DNA from: an uncultured Eubacteriales bacterium
GTDB lineage: Bacteria > Bacillota > Clostridia > UMGS1810
DNA: 7,439 bases
Assembly (NCBI GenBank): GCA_900555295.1
Contig: USKN01000095.1
Coordinates: 1-7,439, forward strand
Direction of reading: 5' to 3'
Under the pieces are notes generated by a model, which did no database searches, was not told the DNA's origin, and saw nothing but the letters and a program-made list of their open reading frames with translations. The translations under genes and the position numbers were made by a program. Shown here in pieces: positions 1 through 6,635 of this stretch. Every line of letters starts with the position of its first letter. Within the stretch, counting starts at the first letter, position 1.

Positions 1-1191
1 GCAGTTATATTTGGTGCTGATGCAGTATATATCGGTGGAGAGGCTTTTGGCTTAAGAGCTAAGGCTAAGAATTTCTCAAAAGAGGATATGGTAGAAGGAA
101 TTAAATTTGCCCACGAAAGAGATGTTAAGGTGTATGTTACAGCTAATATACTTGCACATAACTATGACCTTGACGGAGCAAGGGAATATTTTAAGGAGCT
201 TGATGTTATAAAGCCAGATGCAGTTATTATATCTGATCCGGGAATGTTCACAATTGCCAAGGAAGAACTTCACGATATAGATATTCATATAAGCACACAG
301 GCTAACAATACAAATTATATGAGTGCCTCCGTTTGGCATAAACTCGGTGCAAAACGTATTATTTTGGCACGTGACCTGTCGCTTAACGAAATAAGCGAAA
401 TTCGCGAAAAACTCGATAATGACTGCGAACTTGAGACTTTTGTTCACGGGGCAATGTGTATTTCATATTCGGGCAGATGTCTTTTAAGTAATTTTTTGAC
501 GCAGCGTGACGCAAACAAAGGGGCTTGTACGCATCCGTGCCGTTGGAAATACTACCTTATGGAAGAAAAAAGGCCGGGCGAATATATGCCTGTTTTTGAA
601 AATGACAGAGGAACATTTATATACAACTCAAAAGATTTATGTATGATAAACCATATTCCTGAATTAATAAAGGCAGGTATTGACAGCTTTAAAATTGAGG
701 GCAGAGTTAAAAATGAATTGTATGTTGCAACAGTAGTTAAAGCATATCGAAAAGCTATTGACGCGTATTTTGACAGTCTTAAAAACGGTACGGAGTACAA
801 GCTTAACGCAGCGATATCCGACAGCTTAAAAAAGGTAAGCCACAGAGAATACACAACAGGATTTTTCTTTGGCAAGCCCGACGGTAACGAACAGCTTTAC
901 ACAAGCAACACATATATACAGGATTATATGATTGCGGCGGTTGTTAAATCGTACGACAAACAAACAAAAATTGCCGTGTTGGAACAGCGAAACAAATTTT
1001 TAAAGGGCGATACGCTTGAAGTATTGAGCGCGGACGGTGATGATTTTGAATTTACCGTCAATGAGATGTATAATTCGGAAGGTGAGCCTATATCATCCGC
1101 ACCGCACGCACAAATGGAGGTTAGATTAAAAATTGAGCGTGAAGTTCACCAATATGATATTCTGCGTGTTGAAACAGGTGATAAAAAATGA
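1..1191 (+). CDS. U32 family protein, TrhP-like tRNA uridine hydroxylation enzyme (5' end cut off by window)
   Basis: The reading frame is open from base 1 and gives 396 residues; about 15-20 N-terminal residues (the usual lead-in to 'AVIFGADAVYIGG') lie outside. The U32 signature E-x-F-x2-G-A-M-C-x4-G-x-C-x-L-S is intact at bases 433-489. Cysteines encoded at 457, 478, 526 and 640 match the spacing of the four Cys that hold a [4Fe-4S] cluster in U32 proteins such as UbiU; a fifth Cys is at 538. After the barrel comes 'HREYTTGFFFG' (about 841-870) and a beta-rich C-terminal domain, as in the roughly 410-420 aa Bacillus YrrO/TrhP2 type. TrhP proteins are known to make 5-hydroxyuridine at tRNA position 34 using prephenate; older annotation calls them peptidases or collagenases, which is doubtful. 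RlhA-type rRNA hydroxylases are longer, so TrhP is preferred. The stop overlaps the next gene's start. Codon use changes near base 340 (see findings). Confidence 0.9.
   Translation, partial: AVIFGADAVYIGGEAFGLRAKAKNFSKEDMVEGIKFAHERDVKVYVTANILAHNYDLDGAREYFKELDVIKPDAVIISDPGMFTIAKEELHDIDIHISTQANNTNYMSASVWHKLGAKRIILARDLSLNEISEIREKLDNDCELETFVHGAMCISYSGRCLLSNFLTQRDANKGACTHPCRWKYYLMEEKRPGEYMPVFENDRGTFIYNSKDLCMINHIPELIKAGIDSFKIEGRVKNELYVATVVKAYRKAIDAYFDSLKNGTEYKLNAAISDSLKKVSHREYTTGFFFGKPDGNEQLYTSNTYIQDYMIAAVVKSYDKQTKIAVLEQRNKFLKGDTLEVLSADGDDFEFTVNEMYNSEGEPISSAPHAQMEVRLKIEREVHQYDILRVETGDKK
1176..1182 (+). promoter_or_regulatory. Ribosome binding site for the FAD-dependent oxidoreductase gene
   Basis: AGGTGAT lies inside the end of the U32 gene, five bases before the ATG at 1188. 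It matches seven consecutive positions of the Shine-Dalgarno consensus AGGAGGTGAT. Together with the ATGA stop/start overlap it fixes the start and points to translational coupling. Confidence 0.75.
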
Positions 1192-2732
1192 TAATTAACG
1201 ATATAAAACTGCCGATACACCACAGCGACGACGATTTAAAAAGAGCTGTAAAAAAGGCATACGGCAAAAATTTTGACTGTAAATTCGGCATAAATTGTAA
1301 AATAAGAAAAAAATCGATTGACGCGCGAAAAGAAAACGTACGTTTTGTATACAGTGTGGAAATATCCGAAACAGGTGATTTTACTATAGACAAAAGACTT
1401 AATATACCAAATGCACAGTACAGTAAACGTCCCGTAATTATAGGAAGCGGTCCCGCAGGGCTTTTTTGTGCGTACGTTCTTGCTCGGGCAGGGTTAAACC
1501 CTATAGTGCTTGAACGAGGCAAAGATATGCGGTCACGCAGGGAAAGTGTACGAAAGTTTCAGCTGATGCGCATTTTGGATACCGAATCGAATGTACAATT
1601 CGGCGAGGGAGGAGCAGGTACTTTTTCGGACGGAAAGCTTACAACACAAGTTAATAACCCGTTGTGTAACGAGGTTTTAAATATATTTGTTGACAACGGT
1701 GCGCCAAAAGACATTTTATACGACGGTAAACCGCATATCGGAACAGACCTTTTGGGTGATATAATTACAAATATTCGCAAGTTTATTATATCCAAAGGCG
1801 CAACTGTTGTGTTTGACAGCAAGGTAACCGATATTAAAGTTAAAAACGGAAAAATAAGCAGGGTTATAACAAACGATTGCCAATACGATACCGATTATGC
1901 AATTTTTGCAATAGGTCACAGCTCCCGCGATACTTTTAAAATGCTTTTTAATAACGGTATAAATATTATTCCCAAAGCATTTTCGGTTGGGGTGAGAATA
2001 GAACACCCTCAACGATTGATAGACGAGGACAGATACGGAAAGTATGCCGATGATAAATTGCTCGGCGCGGCCGACTATAAACTATCGCACCATTTAAAAG
2101 ACGGCAGAGGAGTATACACTTTTTGTATGTGTCCCGGCGGTTCGGTTATAGGCGCCGCAAGTGAGGCTGGCGGAGTTGTAACAAACGGTATGAGCTATCA
2201 CGCACGGAGCGGGCTTAACTCTAACTCGGCATTTTTGGTAAGCGTTACGCCAAAAGATTTTGGCAGTAAAACATTTGACGGAATTGAGTTTCAAAAAATG
2301 ATAGAACAAAAAGCGTATAAAATGGGCGGAGAAGATTACAGCGCGCCTTGCCAAAAGTTTGGAGATTTTTTAAACGGACGTGTATCCGACGGCTTGTTTA
2401 CGGATGTTACGCCAACATACTTACCCGGTGTAAAATGTGCCGACATAAATACGCTTTTGCCAAAATTTGTTACCGACGCTATGAAGCAGGCGTCATATGC
2501 GTTCAGCGAACGTATTAAGTGTTTTAATATGGCGGATGCGGTTATAACAGCACCCGAAACGAGAACGTCATCACCCGTAAGAATTGTACGAAACGATAAA
2601 CTTATGAGCAGTGTTTACGGTTTATATCCCTGCGGTGAGGGAGCAGGCTATGCAGGCGGCATAGTGTCTGCCGCGGTTGACGGAATACGCTGTGCGCTGG
2701 CGGTTATTGACGAAATAAAATGCAAAATATAA
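1188..2732 (+). CDS. COG2509-type FAD-dependent dehydrogenase, substrate unknown
   Basis: This 514-residue protein is complete. Residues 1-75 form a small N-terminal domain with the 'KKSIDARK' stretch typical of this family. The Rossmann dinucleotide fold starts at about residue 82 with G86-S-G88-P-A-G91 and ends its second strand at E109, which is expected to bind the FAD ribose. The family hallmark GEGGAGTFSDGKL is at 139-151, 'AIGHSSRDT' follows in the middle, and a second FAD-contact motif, CGEGAGYAGGI, is at 482-492. Length and motif order fit the uncharacterised NAD(FAD)-dependent dehydrogenases related to Vibrio VP0956 and the HI0933-like flavoproteins. No signal peptide or membrane segment is seen, so it should be cytosolic. 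Its reaction is not known, and I do not assign one. The ATG overlaps the U32 stop by four bases (ATGA), so both genes should be made from one mRNA. No hairpin terminator follows; the next 190 bases are AT-rich. Confidence 0.9.
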   Translation: MIINDIKLPIHHSDDDLKRAVKKAYGKNFDCKFGINCKIRKKSIDARKENVRFVYSVEISETGDFTIDKRLNIPNAQYSKRPVIIGSGPAGLFCAYVLARAGLNPIVLERGKDMRSRRESVRKFQLMRILDTESNVQFGEGGAGTFSDGKLTTQVNNPLCNEVLNIFVDNGAPKDILYDGKPHIGTDLLGDIITNIRKFIISKGATVVFDSKVTDIKVKNGKISRVITNDCQYDTDYAIFAIGHSSRDTFKMLFNNGINIIPKAFSVGVRIEHPQRLIDEDRYGKYADDKLLGAADYKLSHHLKDGRGVYTFCMCPGGSVIGAASEAGGVVTNGMSYHARSGLNSNSAFLVSVTPKDFGSKTFDGIEFQKMIEQKAYKMGGEDYSAPCQKFGDFLNGRVSDGLFTDVTPTYLPGVKCADINTLLPKFVTDAMKQASYAFSERIKCFNMADAVITAPETRTSSPVRIVRNDKLMSSVYGLYPCGEGAGYAGGIVSAAVDGIRCALAVIDEIKCKI

Positions 2733-2802
2733 ACGTATAAACAATTTATTCTTCCAAAAAACAAATTTATTAAAATAAGTCGTAAAACAGCACAAATAAT
2801 AA

Positions 2803-2812
2803 GTGTTAACAC
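2803..2812. promoter_or_regulatory. Perfect 10-bp palindrome GTGTTAACAC, possible operator
   Basis: The 10-bp site is fully self-complementary and stands in otherwise AT-rich noncoding DNA, about 35-45 bases upstream of the candidate -35 region of the LRR gene. Having no loop, it cannot act as a hairpin terminator. A dimeric repressor or activator site is a reasonable guess, but the short length means chance is not excluded. Confidence 0.25.
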
Positions 2813-2846
2813 GAAAAAAATATGCAAATTTTAATAAAATGCCAAC

Positions 2847-2875
2847 TTATTTTAAAAACATAATTTACATATAAT
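2847..2875 (+). promoter_or_regulatory. Candidate sigma-A promoter of the LRR protein gene
   Basis: A perfect TATAAT at 2870-2875 is preceded, with a 17-base spacer, by a poor -35 (TTATTT at 2847-2852). Transcription would start near 2882 and give a leader of about 44 bases. The weak -35 suggests dependence on an activator, or that the real promoter is the overlapping alternative: TTTACA at 2864-2869, 17 bases, then TAAACT at 2887-2892. Sequence alone does not decide between them. Confidence 0.5.
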
Positions 2876-2895
2876 TCAATTTATGGTAAACTTTA
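2871..2895 (+). promoter_or_regulatory. Near-repeat shared with the araC/uxuA promoter region (copy 1)
   Basis: This 25-base stretch aligns with 6655-6682 over 23 identical positions, with three single-base gaps and two mismatches; the core shared word is TTTATGGTAA (2880-2889 here). It overlaps the promoter of the LRR gene. It could be a common regulator site; chance similarity in AT-rich DNA is the main alternative. Confidence 0.3.
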
Positions 2896-2912
2896 AAAAA
2901 GAATTGTTTTTT

Positions 2913-2920
2913 GAGGGGGA
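2913..2920 (+). promoter_or_regulatory. Ribosome binding site of the LRR protein gene; decides its start
   Basis: GAGGGGGA ends five bases before ATG 2926. An in-frame TTG at 2911 would add five residues (MRGIN), but it abuts and is read through this site and would leave no Shine-Dalgarno of its own. ATG 2926 also gives a normal signal peptide beginning MIQKFK. Confidence 0.8.
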
Positions 2921-2925
2921 TTAAT

Positions 2926-5760
2926 ATGATACAAAAGTTTAAAACAAGTTTTTTTGCAATAATTACAGTATTTTCGGTAATTATTTCGGCAATGCCGCCT
3001 TTGGCATATGCAGATGGGGAGAGCATAAGCGGAACGTGCGGCGAAAACATAATATGGGAGCTTAACTCCGATGGTGTATTAACATTAACCGGAAAGGGCG
3101 CAATGTACAATTACGCATACCGCGATTATGCCGGTGAAATTGCACCTTGGAATAAAATGCAGCAAACGTCCAACATAACGGAAGTTGTTATAGGAGAGGG
3201 CATAACAACGGTTGGTGCATATGCGTTTAATAATTGCAGTCAAATAAAAAAGGTTACATTGCCCGAAACTATGGAACGAATAGAAAATTGTTCGTTTTCG
3301 TATTGCAGCAATATGAAAAGCATTAATATACCCAATAATGTTAATTATATAGGTGTGTCGGCATTCGCAAGCGACTTATTTCTTGATATAACTGTTCCCG
3401 AAACTGTTGATTATGTCGGCGATAATGCGTTTTATTATGTTCCCGTTGCGTCAAAGTGGAAAGAGGGAGCATTGTATTTGGGTAAAACGCTTTACCTTTA
3501 CAAATCCGTTTCAGCCGAAAATGAAAATATACAAATAAAAGACGGCACAAAACGAATTGCAAGCAATGCGTTTATAAATAATAAATCAATAAGTGCGGTA
3601 ACAATCCCCGATTCGGTAAACGAAATCGGAGCCAATGCATTTGGCGGTGACGAAAATCTTGAAACCGTAACAGGGTATAAAAATGTAAATATTGTCGGTG
3701 AAAAAGCATTTTATAAAACGAAGTGGGAAAATAACCTGCCAAACGGTATTATATACATTGGAAATGCTTTGTATAAATATAAACAGGGAACGGACAGTGA
3801 AGATATTGTTATAAAAGACGGTACCGTAAACGTTTCAAATTATGCATTTGACAATACAAATATTAAAAGCGTAACTTTTCCGTCAAGTGTAAAAAGCATT
3901 GGTGATTATTCGTTTTTCAGATGTTCATTGCTTGAAAAAGTAAACTTTTCAAACGGACTTGTATCTATTGGAATGTCTGCATTCGGTAGTTGTCCGCTTA
4001 TTAAAGAAGTGGTAATACCCGATACGGTTGAAAATCTGTCGAGCAGTGCTTTTGACAACTGTAATGCCATTACGGATTTTTTTGTGGGAGGCAATATAAA
4101 CAATTTTGAGAACAACAATATTTTAAGCAGTAAAACTCTTGTAAATATAACTGTAAGCGAAAATAACCAGTATTTCAGTTCCAAGGACGGAGTACTGTTT
4201 AATAAAGAAAAAACAACCTTAATTCGATATCCGATAGCAAAGGCTGACACAAATTACACTGTTCCCGATACGGTTACCGAAATATCAAACAGTGCTTTTT
4301 CAAAAGTTAAGGCAATTCAAAATGTAACAATTCCGGATAGGGTTCTTCAAATCGGAAGATATGCTTTTAACTATTGTGAAAATCTTGAATACGTACATAT
4401 GTCAAAAAGCACAAATACAATAGGGGAGTATGCTTTTTGGAAGTGTAAAAATTTAAAAGAAATAATAATTCCAGATTTGGTTGAAAAAATAGAAAAATAT
4501 GCATTTTGGGGATGCAGTGCGGCAAATAAAGTTGTAATAGGCAAAAATGTATCGCAAATTTGCGAATATGCTTTTTACGAATGTGAAAATTTGCCCGGTG
4601 TGGAAATTCCCGACAGTGTTAAAGTAATGGAAAAAGGAGTGTTCAGCAACTGCTCATCGCTTAAAAATGTAACATTCGGGACGGGATTAACAACTATTGC
4701 CGACAGTGCTTTTGAAAAATGTAATATTACCGGCACATTGGTGCTGCCCGAGAATATAACAACATTGGAACACGCGGCATTTATATATAATGGCTCCATA
4801 AAAGAAGTTAAAATGGGAAATGCCGTAAATCAAATAGACTTTAGAGTGTTTTACGGTTGTACAAACTTGGAAAAGATTAATATTCCCGACGGTGTAGAAA
4901 AACTTGATAATACATTTGAGGGTTGTAATTCACTTAAAGAAATACACATTCCCGATTCTGTTAAGGAGTTAAGTAATACTTTTCGTTTTTGCTCGCTTTT
5001 GGAAAAAATTAATATTCCAAATAATATGGAAGTATGCTCAAATGCATTTGAATATTGCTACAGTATAAATGATGTTACGGTGGGAACACAAAACAATAAC
5101 TATTATCTTGAAAATAATGCGCTCATAGACAAACGCAATATGCAAATGGTATTATATGCAAGAAAGCCAAATACTAAAATATACGCTGTTCCGGCAGGTG
5201 TTAAATCATTTTCACAAGCGGTCTTTTATAAATCCGATTTTGAAAAAGTAATTCTTCCAGAAAGTTTGCAATATTTAGGGTATCAAGTATTTGGCAAATG
5301 TGAAAATTTAACTTCAATTACAATACCCAAAGCGGTTAAAGATAATATTGACAGTTACACATTTACCGACTCTATGAATATTAAAGATGTGTATTTTGGC
5401 GGAACGGAACAAGAATGGAAAAACGTTTACGGACGCTCGTGGGGAAACAGCTCTATAAGAGAAGCTACCGTGCATTTAAATTATGTACCTGAATATTCGT
5501 CAAAGACAGACGGGGAGGTTGTAACGGTTACGGCAAGTGAGGGAGCCGATACGTATGTTAAGGTATTTGTTGCAGGTTACAAAAACGGTAAAATGATATG
5601 GTCGGATATAAAAGATACGTTTATTTTGGCACCTCAAACTGAAATTAACGTTAAAGAATTTGAAAAATACGCACCAAACGATGCTGACCAAGTAAAAGTA
5701 TTTATATTAAGCAATACTCAACCGCTTAAACCTATTGCGGATAAAAGCAAAATAAAATAA
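2926..5760 (+). CDS. Secreted BspA-like leucine-rich repeat (LRR_5) protein
   Basis: The protein has 944 residues from ATG 2926. Residues 1-29 are a signal peptide: a short basic start (MIQKFK), a hydrophobic core and AYA before D30, the likely cut site. Residues 35-80 match the N-terminal segment common before LRR_5 arrays ('SGTCGENIIWELNSDGVLTL', then 'APW'). About 28 repeats of roughly 23 residues, I-x-x-V-x-I-P-x-x-V-x-x-I-G-x-x-A-F-x-x-C, fill about 83-818. The usual end cap is 'YFGGTEQEWKNV' to 'ATVHLNYV' (about 823-854). Residues 860-944 form a separate beta-rich module ending 'DQVKVFILSNTQPLKP', resembling C-terminal modules with 'KVFLWDS..MKPL' in clostridial extracellular proteins. 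No LPXTG, SLH, dockerin or C-terminal membrane segment is seen, so the attachment mode is unknown. BspA-like proteins elsewhere bind host matrix proteins or other bacteria; the ligand here cannot be read from sequence. It is probably monocistronic, with its own promoter and a strong terminator after it. Confidence 0.92.
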   Translation: MIQKFKTSFFAIITVFSVIISAMPPLAYADGESISGTCGENIIWELNSDGVLTLTGKGAMYNYAYRDYAGEIAPWNKMQQTSNITEVVIGEGITTVGAYAFNNCSQIKKVTLPETMERIENCSFSYCSNMKSINIPNNVNYIGVSAFASDLFLDITVPETVDYVGDNAFYYVPVASKWKEGALYLGKTLYLYKSVSAENENIQIKDGTKRIASNAFINNKSISAVTIPDSVNEIGANAFGGDENLETVTGYKNVNIVGEKAFYKTKWENNLPNGIIYIGNALYKYKQGTDSEDIVIKDGTVNVSNYAFDNTNIKSVTFPSSVKSIGDYSFFRCSLLEKVNFSNGLVSIGMSAFGSCPLIKEVVIPDTVENLSSSAFDNCNAITDFFVGGNINNFENNNILSSKTLVNITVSENNQYFSSKDGVLFNKEKTTLIRYPIAKADTNYTVPDTVTEISNSAFSKVKAIQNVTIPDRVLQIGRYAFNYCENLEYVHMSKSTNTIGEYAFWKCKNLKEIIIPDLVEKIEKYAFWGCSAANKVVIGKNVSQICEYAFYECENLPGVEIPDSVKVMEKGVFSNCSSLKNVTFGTGLTTIADSAFEKCNITGTLVLPENITTLEHAAFIYNGSIKEVKMGNAVNQIDFRVFYGCTNLEKINIPDGVEKLDNTFEGCNSLKEIHIPDSVKELSNTFRFCSLLEKINIPNNMEVCSNAFEYCYSINDVTVGTQNNNYYLENNALIDKRNMQMVLYARKPNTKIYAVPAGVKSFSQAVFYKSDFEKVILPESLQYLGYQVFGKCENLTSITIPKAVKDNIDSYTFTDSMNIKDVYFGGTEQEWKNVYGRSWGNSSIREATVHLNYVPEYSSKTDGEVVTVTASEGADTYVKVFVAGYKNGKMIWSDIKDTFILAPQTEINVKEFEKYAPNDADQVKVFILSNTQPLKPIADKSKIK
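3172..5379 (+). repeat. Array of about 28 LRR_5/BspA-type repeats within the coding sequence
   Basis: The period is mostly 23 residues (69 bases), with a recurring A-F-x-x-C step. Four interruptions have a pattern. Two islands, at residues about 178-208 and 267-300, share W, then G-x-x-Y-x-G-x-x-L-Y-x-Y-K, then I-K-D-G-T. Two others, at about 406-445 and 717-750, share N-N-x-Y or N-N-N-Y followed by a K-D-G-V-L-F or N-A-L-I-D type hairpin. Such islands are known in this family. About twenty cysteines sit mainly at one repeat position, forming a ladder along the solenoid. Confidence 0.85.
4867..5064 (+). repeat. Three tandem 66-bp (22-residue) short LRR units
   Basis: Units at 4867-4932, 4933-4998 and 4999-5064 each encode 22 residues rather than 23; the first two lack a residue in the I-G-x-x-A-F step (LDNTF, LSNTF) and the third has CSNAF. 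Bases 4867-4886 and 4999-5018 are identical at 19 of 20 positions exactly two units apart, which suggests a fairly recent duplication at DNA level compared with the rest of the array. Confidence 0.7.
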
Positions 5761-5764
5761 TGCT

Positions 5765-5834
5765 AAAAAACCAATTCTTGCAAATGCCGAGTAAAAACGG
5801 TAATTGTAAGAATTGGTTATTTTTTATATTTTTA
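5765..5834. terminator. Bidirectional rho-independent terminator between convergent genes
   Basis: AACCAATTCTTGCAA (5769-5783) pairs with TTGTAAGAATTGGTT (5804-5818): 15 pairs including one G-U wobble, around a 20-base loop. On the plus strand the stem is followed by a T-rich run to about 5834, ending the LRR transcript. On the minus strand it is followed by TTTTTT (complement of 5765-5770), ending the araC-type transcript. The plus-strand T-run runs into the stop codon of the minus-strand gene at 5824-5826. Confidence 0.85.
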
Positions 5835-6618
5835 ATCCTTTACCGGGTGATGTATGCGTTTCTTTTACATATGTTTTATAAAAATTGGCATAGCTGTTAA
5901 ACCCCGCCTCTATACACGCCATTCCTATATTTTCGCCTTTACGGCATAATTCGGATACATAAATCAGACGCTTATGGTTTATGTACGAGTTAATTGTATA
6001 ACCCGTTGCTTTTTTAAAAATTCTGCACATATGTGTTTTTGAAATAAAAAGAGTTGATGATATGGAATTAAGTGTTATTTGATTTTTAAAGTTGTTGTTT
6101 ATATATTTTACAATTGCACTTACTTTTGATGTGCTGTCGACAAGTTCGGGGCATATATCGAGTGTACTTATTATACATAGCATTTCGCATACTACGGCTC
6201 CTATAACGGGCAATGACAGGTTTTTAAAATTATCGCTGTATTTTTTAATACGCATATAACAATCGTAAAGACCGCTTTGTTTTACTGCCTCGGCGGGTAT
6301 TTTGTTGTTTTTTCCGGGTTCGTATTGCGTAAATTTTTTTAAATACTGTGTAATGTTGTAACTTTTAAAAAAATCGGAGTCTACGTTTAAAACCATACGA
6401 GTAAAAACCGCCTCGCTTTTTCTGAATGCACGGTGCATTTCATCGGGGCGGAGTATAATAATATCGTACGGTTCAAGGTGATATACAGTACCCTCAACTA
6501 TATAATCGGCATCGCCGTCTATAAACATAAAAACTTCTATACCGTTATGATTATGAAGTTTAAATTTATTTATAATTTTGCTTTTATCAATATTATATTG
6601 AACAGTAAAGTTATTCAT
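5824..6618 (-). CDS. AraC-family transcriptional regulator with N-terminal cupin domain
   Basis: The protein has 264 residues. Residues about 15-80 are a cupin-type ligand-binding domain: H22-N-H24-N-G-I-E28, then 'DYIVEGTVYHLEPYDIIIL' and R57-P-D-E-M-H62, the usual H-x-H...E...P-x-E-x-H pattern of sugar-sensing AraC proteins. Residues about 165-260 hold the double helix-turn-helix: the first at about 182-207 ('ISSTLFISKTHMCRIFKKAT'), the second at about 229-251, with the family hallmark G239-F-N-S-Y-A-N-F-Y. ATG 6618 is chosen because GGGTGAT sits five bases before it; an in-frame GTG at 6633 would place the start before that ribosome binding site. It is divergent from uxuA, so control of uronate catabolism, and perhaps of itself, is the likely role. 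The inducer is inferred, not shown. It ends against a bidirectional terminator. Confidence 0.9.
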   Translation of the reverse strand: MNNFTVQYNIDKSKIINKFKLHNHNGIEVFMFIDGDADYIVEGTVYHLEPYDIIILRPDEMHRAFRKSEAVFTRMVLNVDSDFFKSYNITQYLKKFTQYEPGKNNKIPAEAVKQSGLYDCYMRIKKYSDNFKNLSLPVIGAVVCEMLCIISTLDICPELVDSTSKVSAIVKYINNNFKNQITLNSISSTLFISKTHMCRIFKKATGYTINSYINHKRLIYVSELCRKGENIGMACIEAGFNSYANFYKTYVKETHTSPGKGLKI

Positions 6619-6622
6619 ATGT

Positions 6623-6629
6623 ATCACCC
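6623..6629 (-). promoter_or_regulatory. Ribosome binding site of the AraC-family gene; decides its start
   Basis: On the minus strand GGGTGAT lies five bases before ATG 6618. It sits almost exactly where transcription from the promoter at 6636-6664 should begin, so the mRNA leader would be only about 11 bases. Confidence 0.65.
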
Positions 6630-6635
6630 ACACAA

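Noticed and set aside
76..447. Minus-strand open frame opposite the U32 gene
   Set aside because: It lies wholly antisense to a strongly conserved coding region and has no ribosome binding site or recognisable domain.
433..489. Protease/collagenase function implied by the 'peptidase U32' name
   Set aside because: The conserved Cys set and known relatives point to Fe-S dependent hydroxylation of RNA; no classical protease catalytic motif is seen.
1121..1522. Minus-strand open frame across the U32/FAD gene junction
   Set aside because: It is antisense to two well-supported genes, including the Rossmann motif, and its product has no family features.
2895..2912. AAAAAA-GAATTG-TTTTTT inverted repeat before the LRR ribosome binding site
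   Set aside because: Only A-T pairs could form, so the hairpin would be too weak for a terminator or a credible RNA switch.
2911..2925. Upstream TTG start for the LRR protein
   Set aside because: It would begin two bases before the Shine-Dalgarno sequence that serves ATG 2926, and adds MRGIN ahead of a normal signal peptide.
2865..3110. Minus-strand open frame across the LRR promoter and signal peptide
   Set aside because: It covers the promoter and signal-peptide region of a real gene on the other strand and has no Shine-Dalgarno.
3906..4250. Minus-strand open frame within the LRR gene
   Set aside because: The shadow frame arises from the periodic codon pattern of the repeats; no start signals are seen.
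3172..5379. Regular repeats that might suggest a CRISPR array or minisatellite
   Set aside because: The repeats are diverged, in frame, contiguous and clearly encode LRR_5 units; there are no constant repeats with unique spacers.
6619..6633. Upstream GTG start for the AraC-family protein
   Set aside because: The codon lies before the GGGTGAT ribosome binding site of ATG 6618 and close to or upstream of the predicted transcription start.
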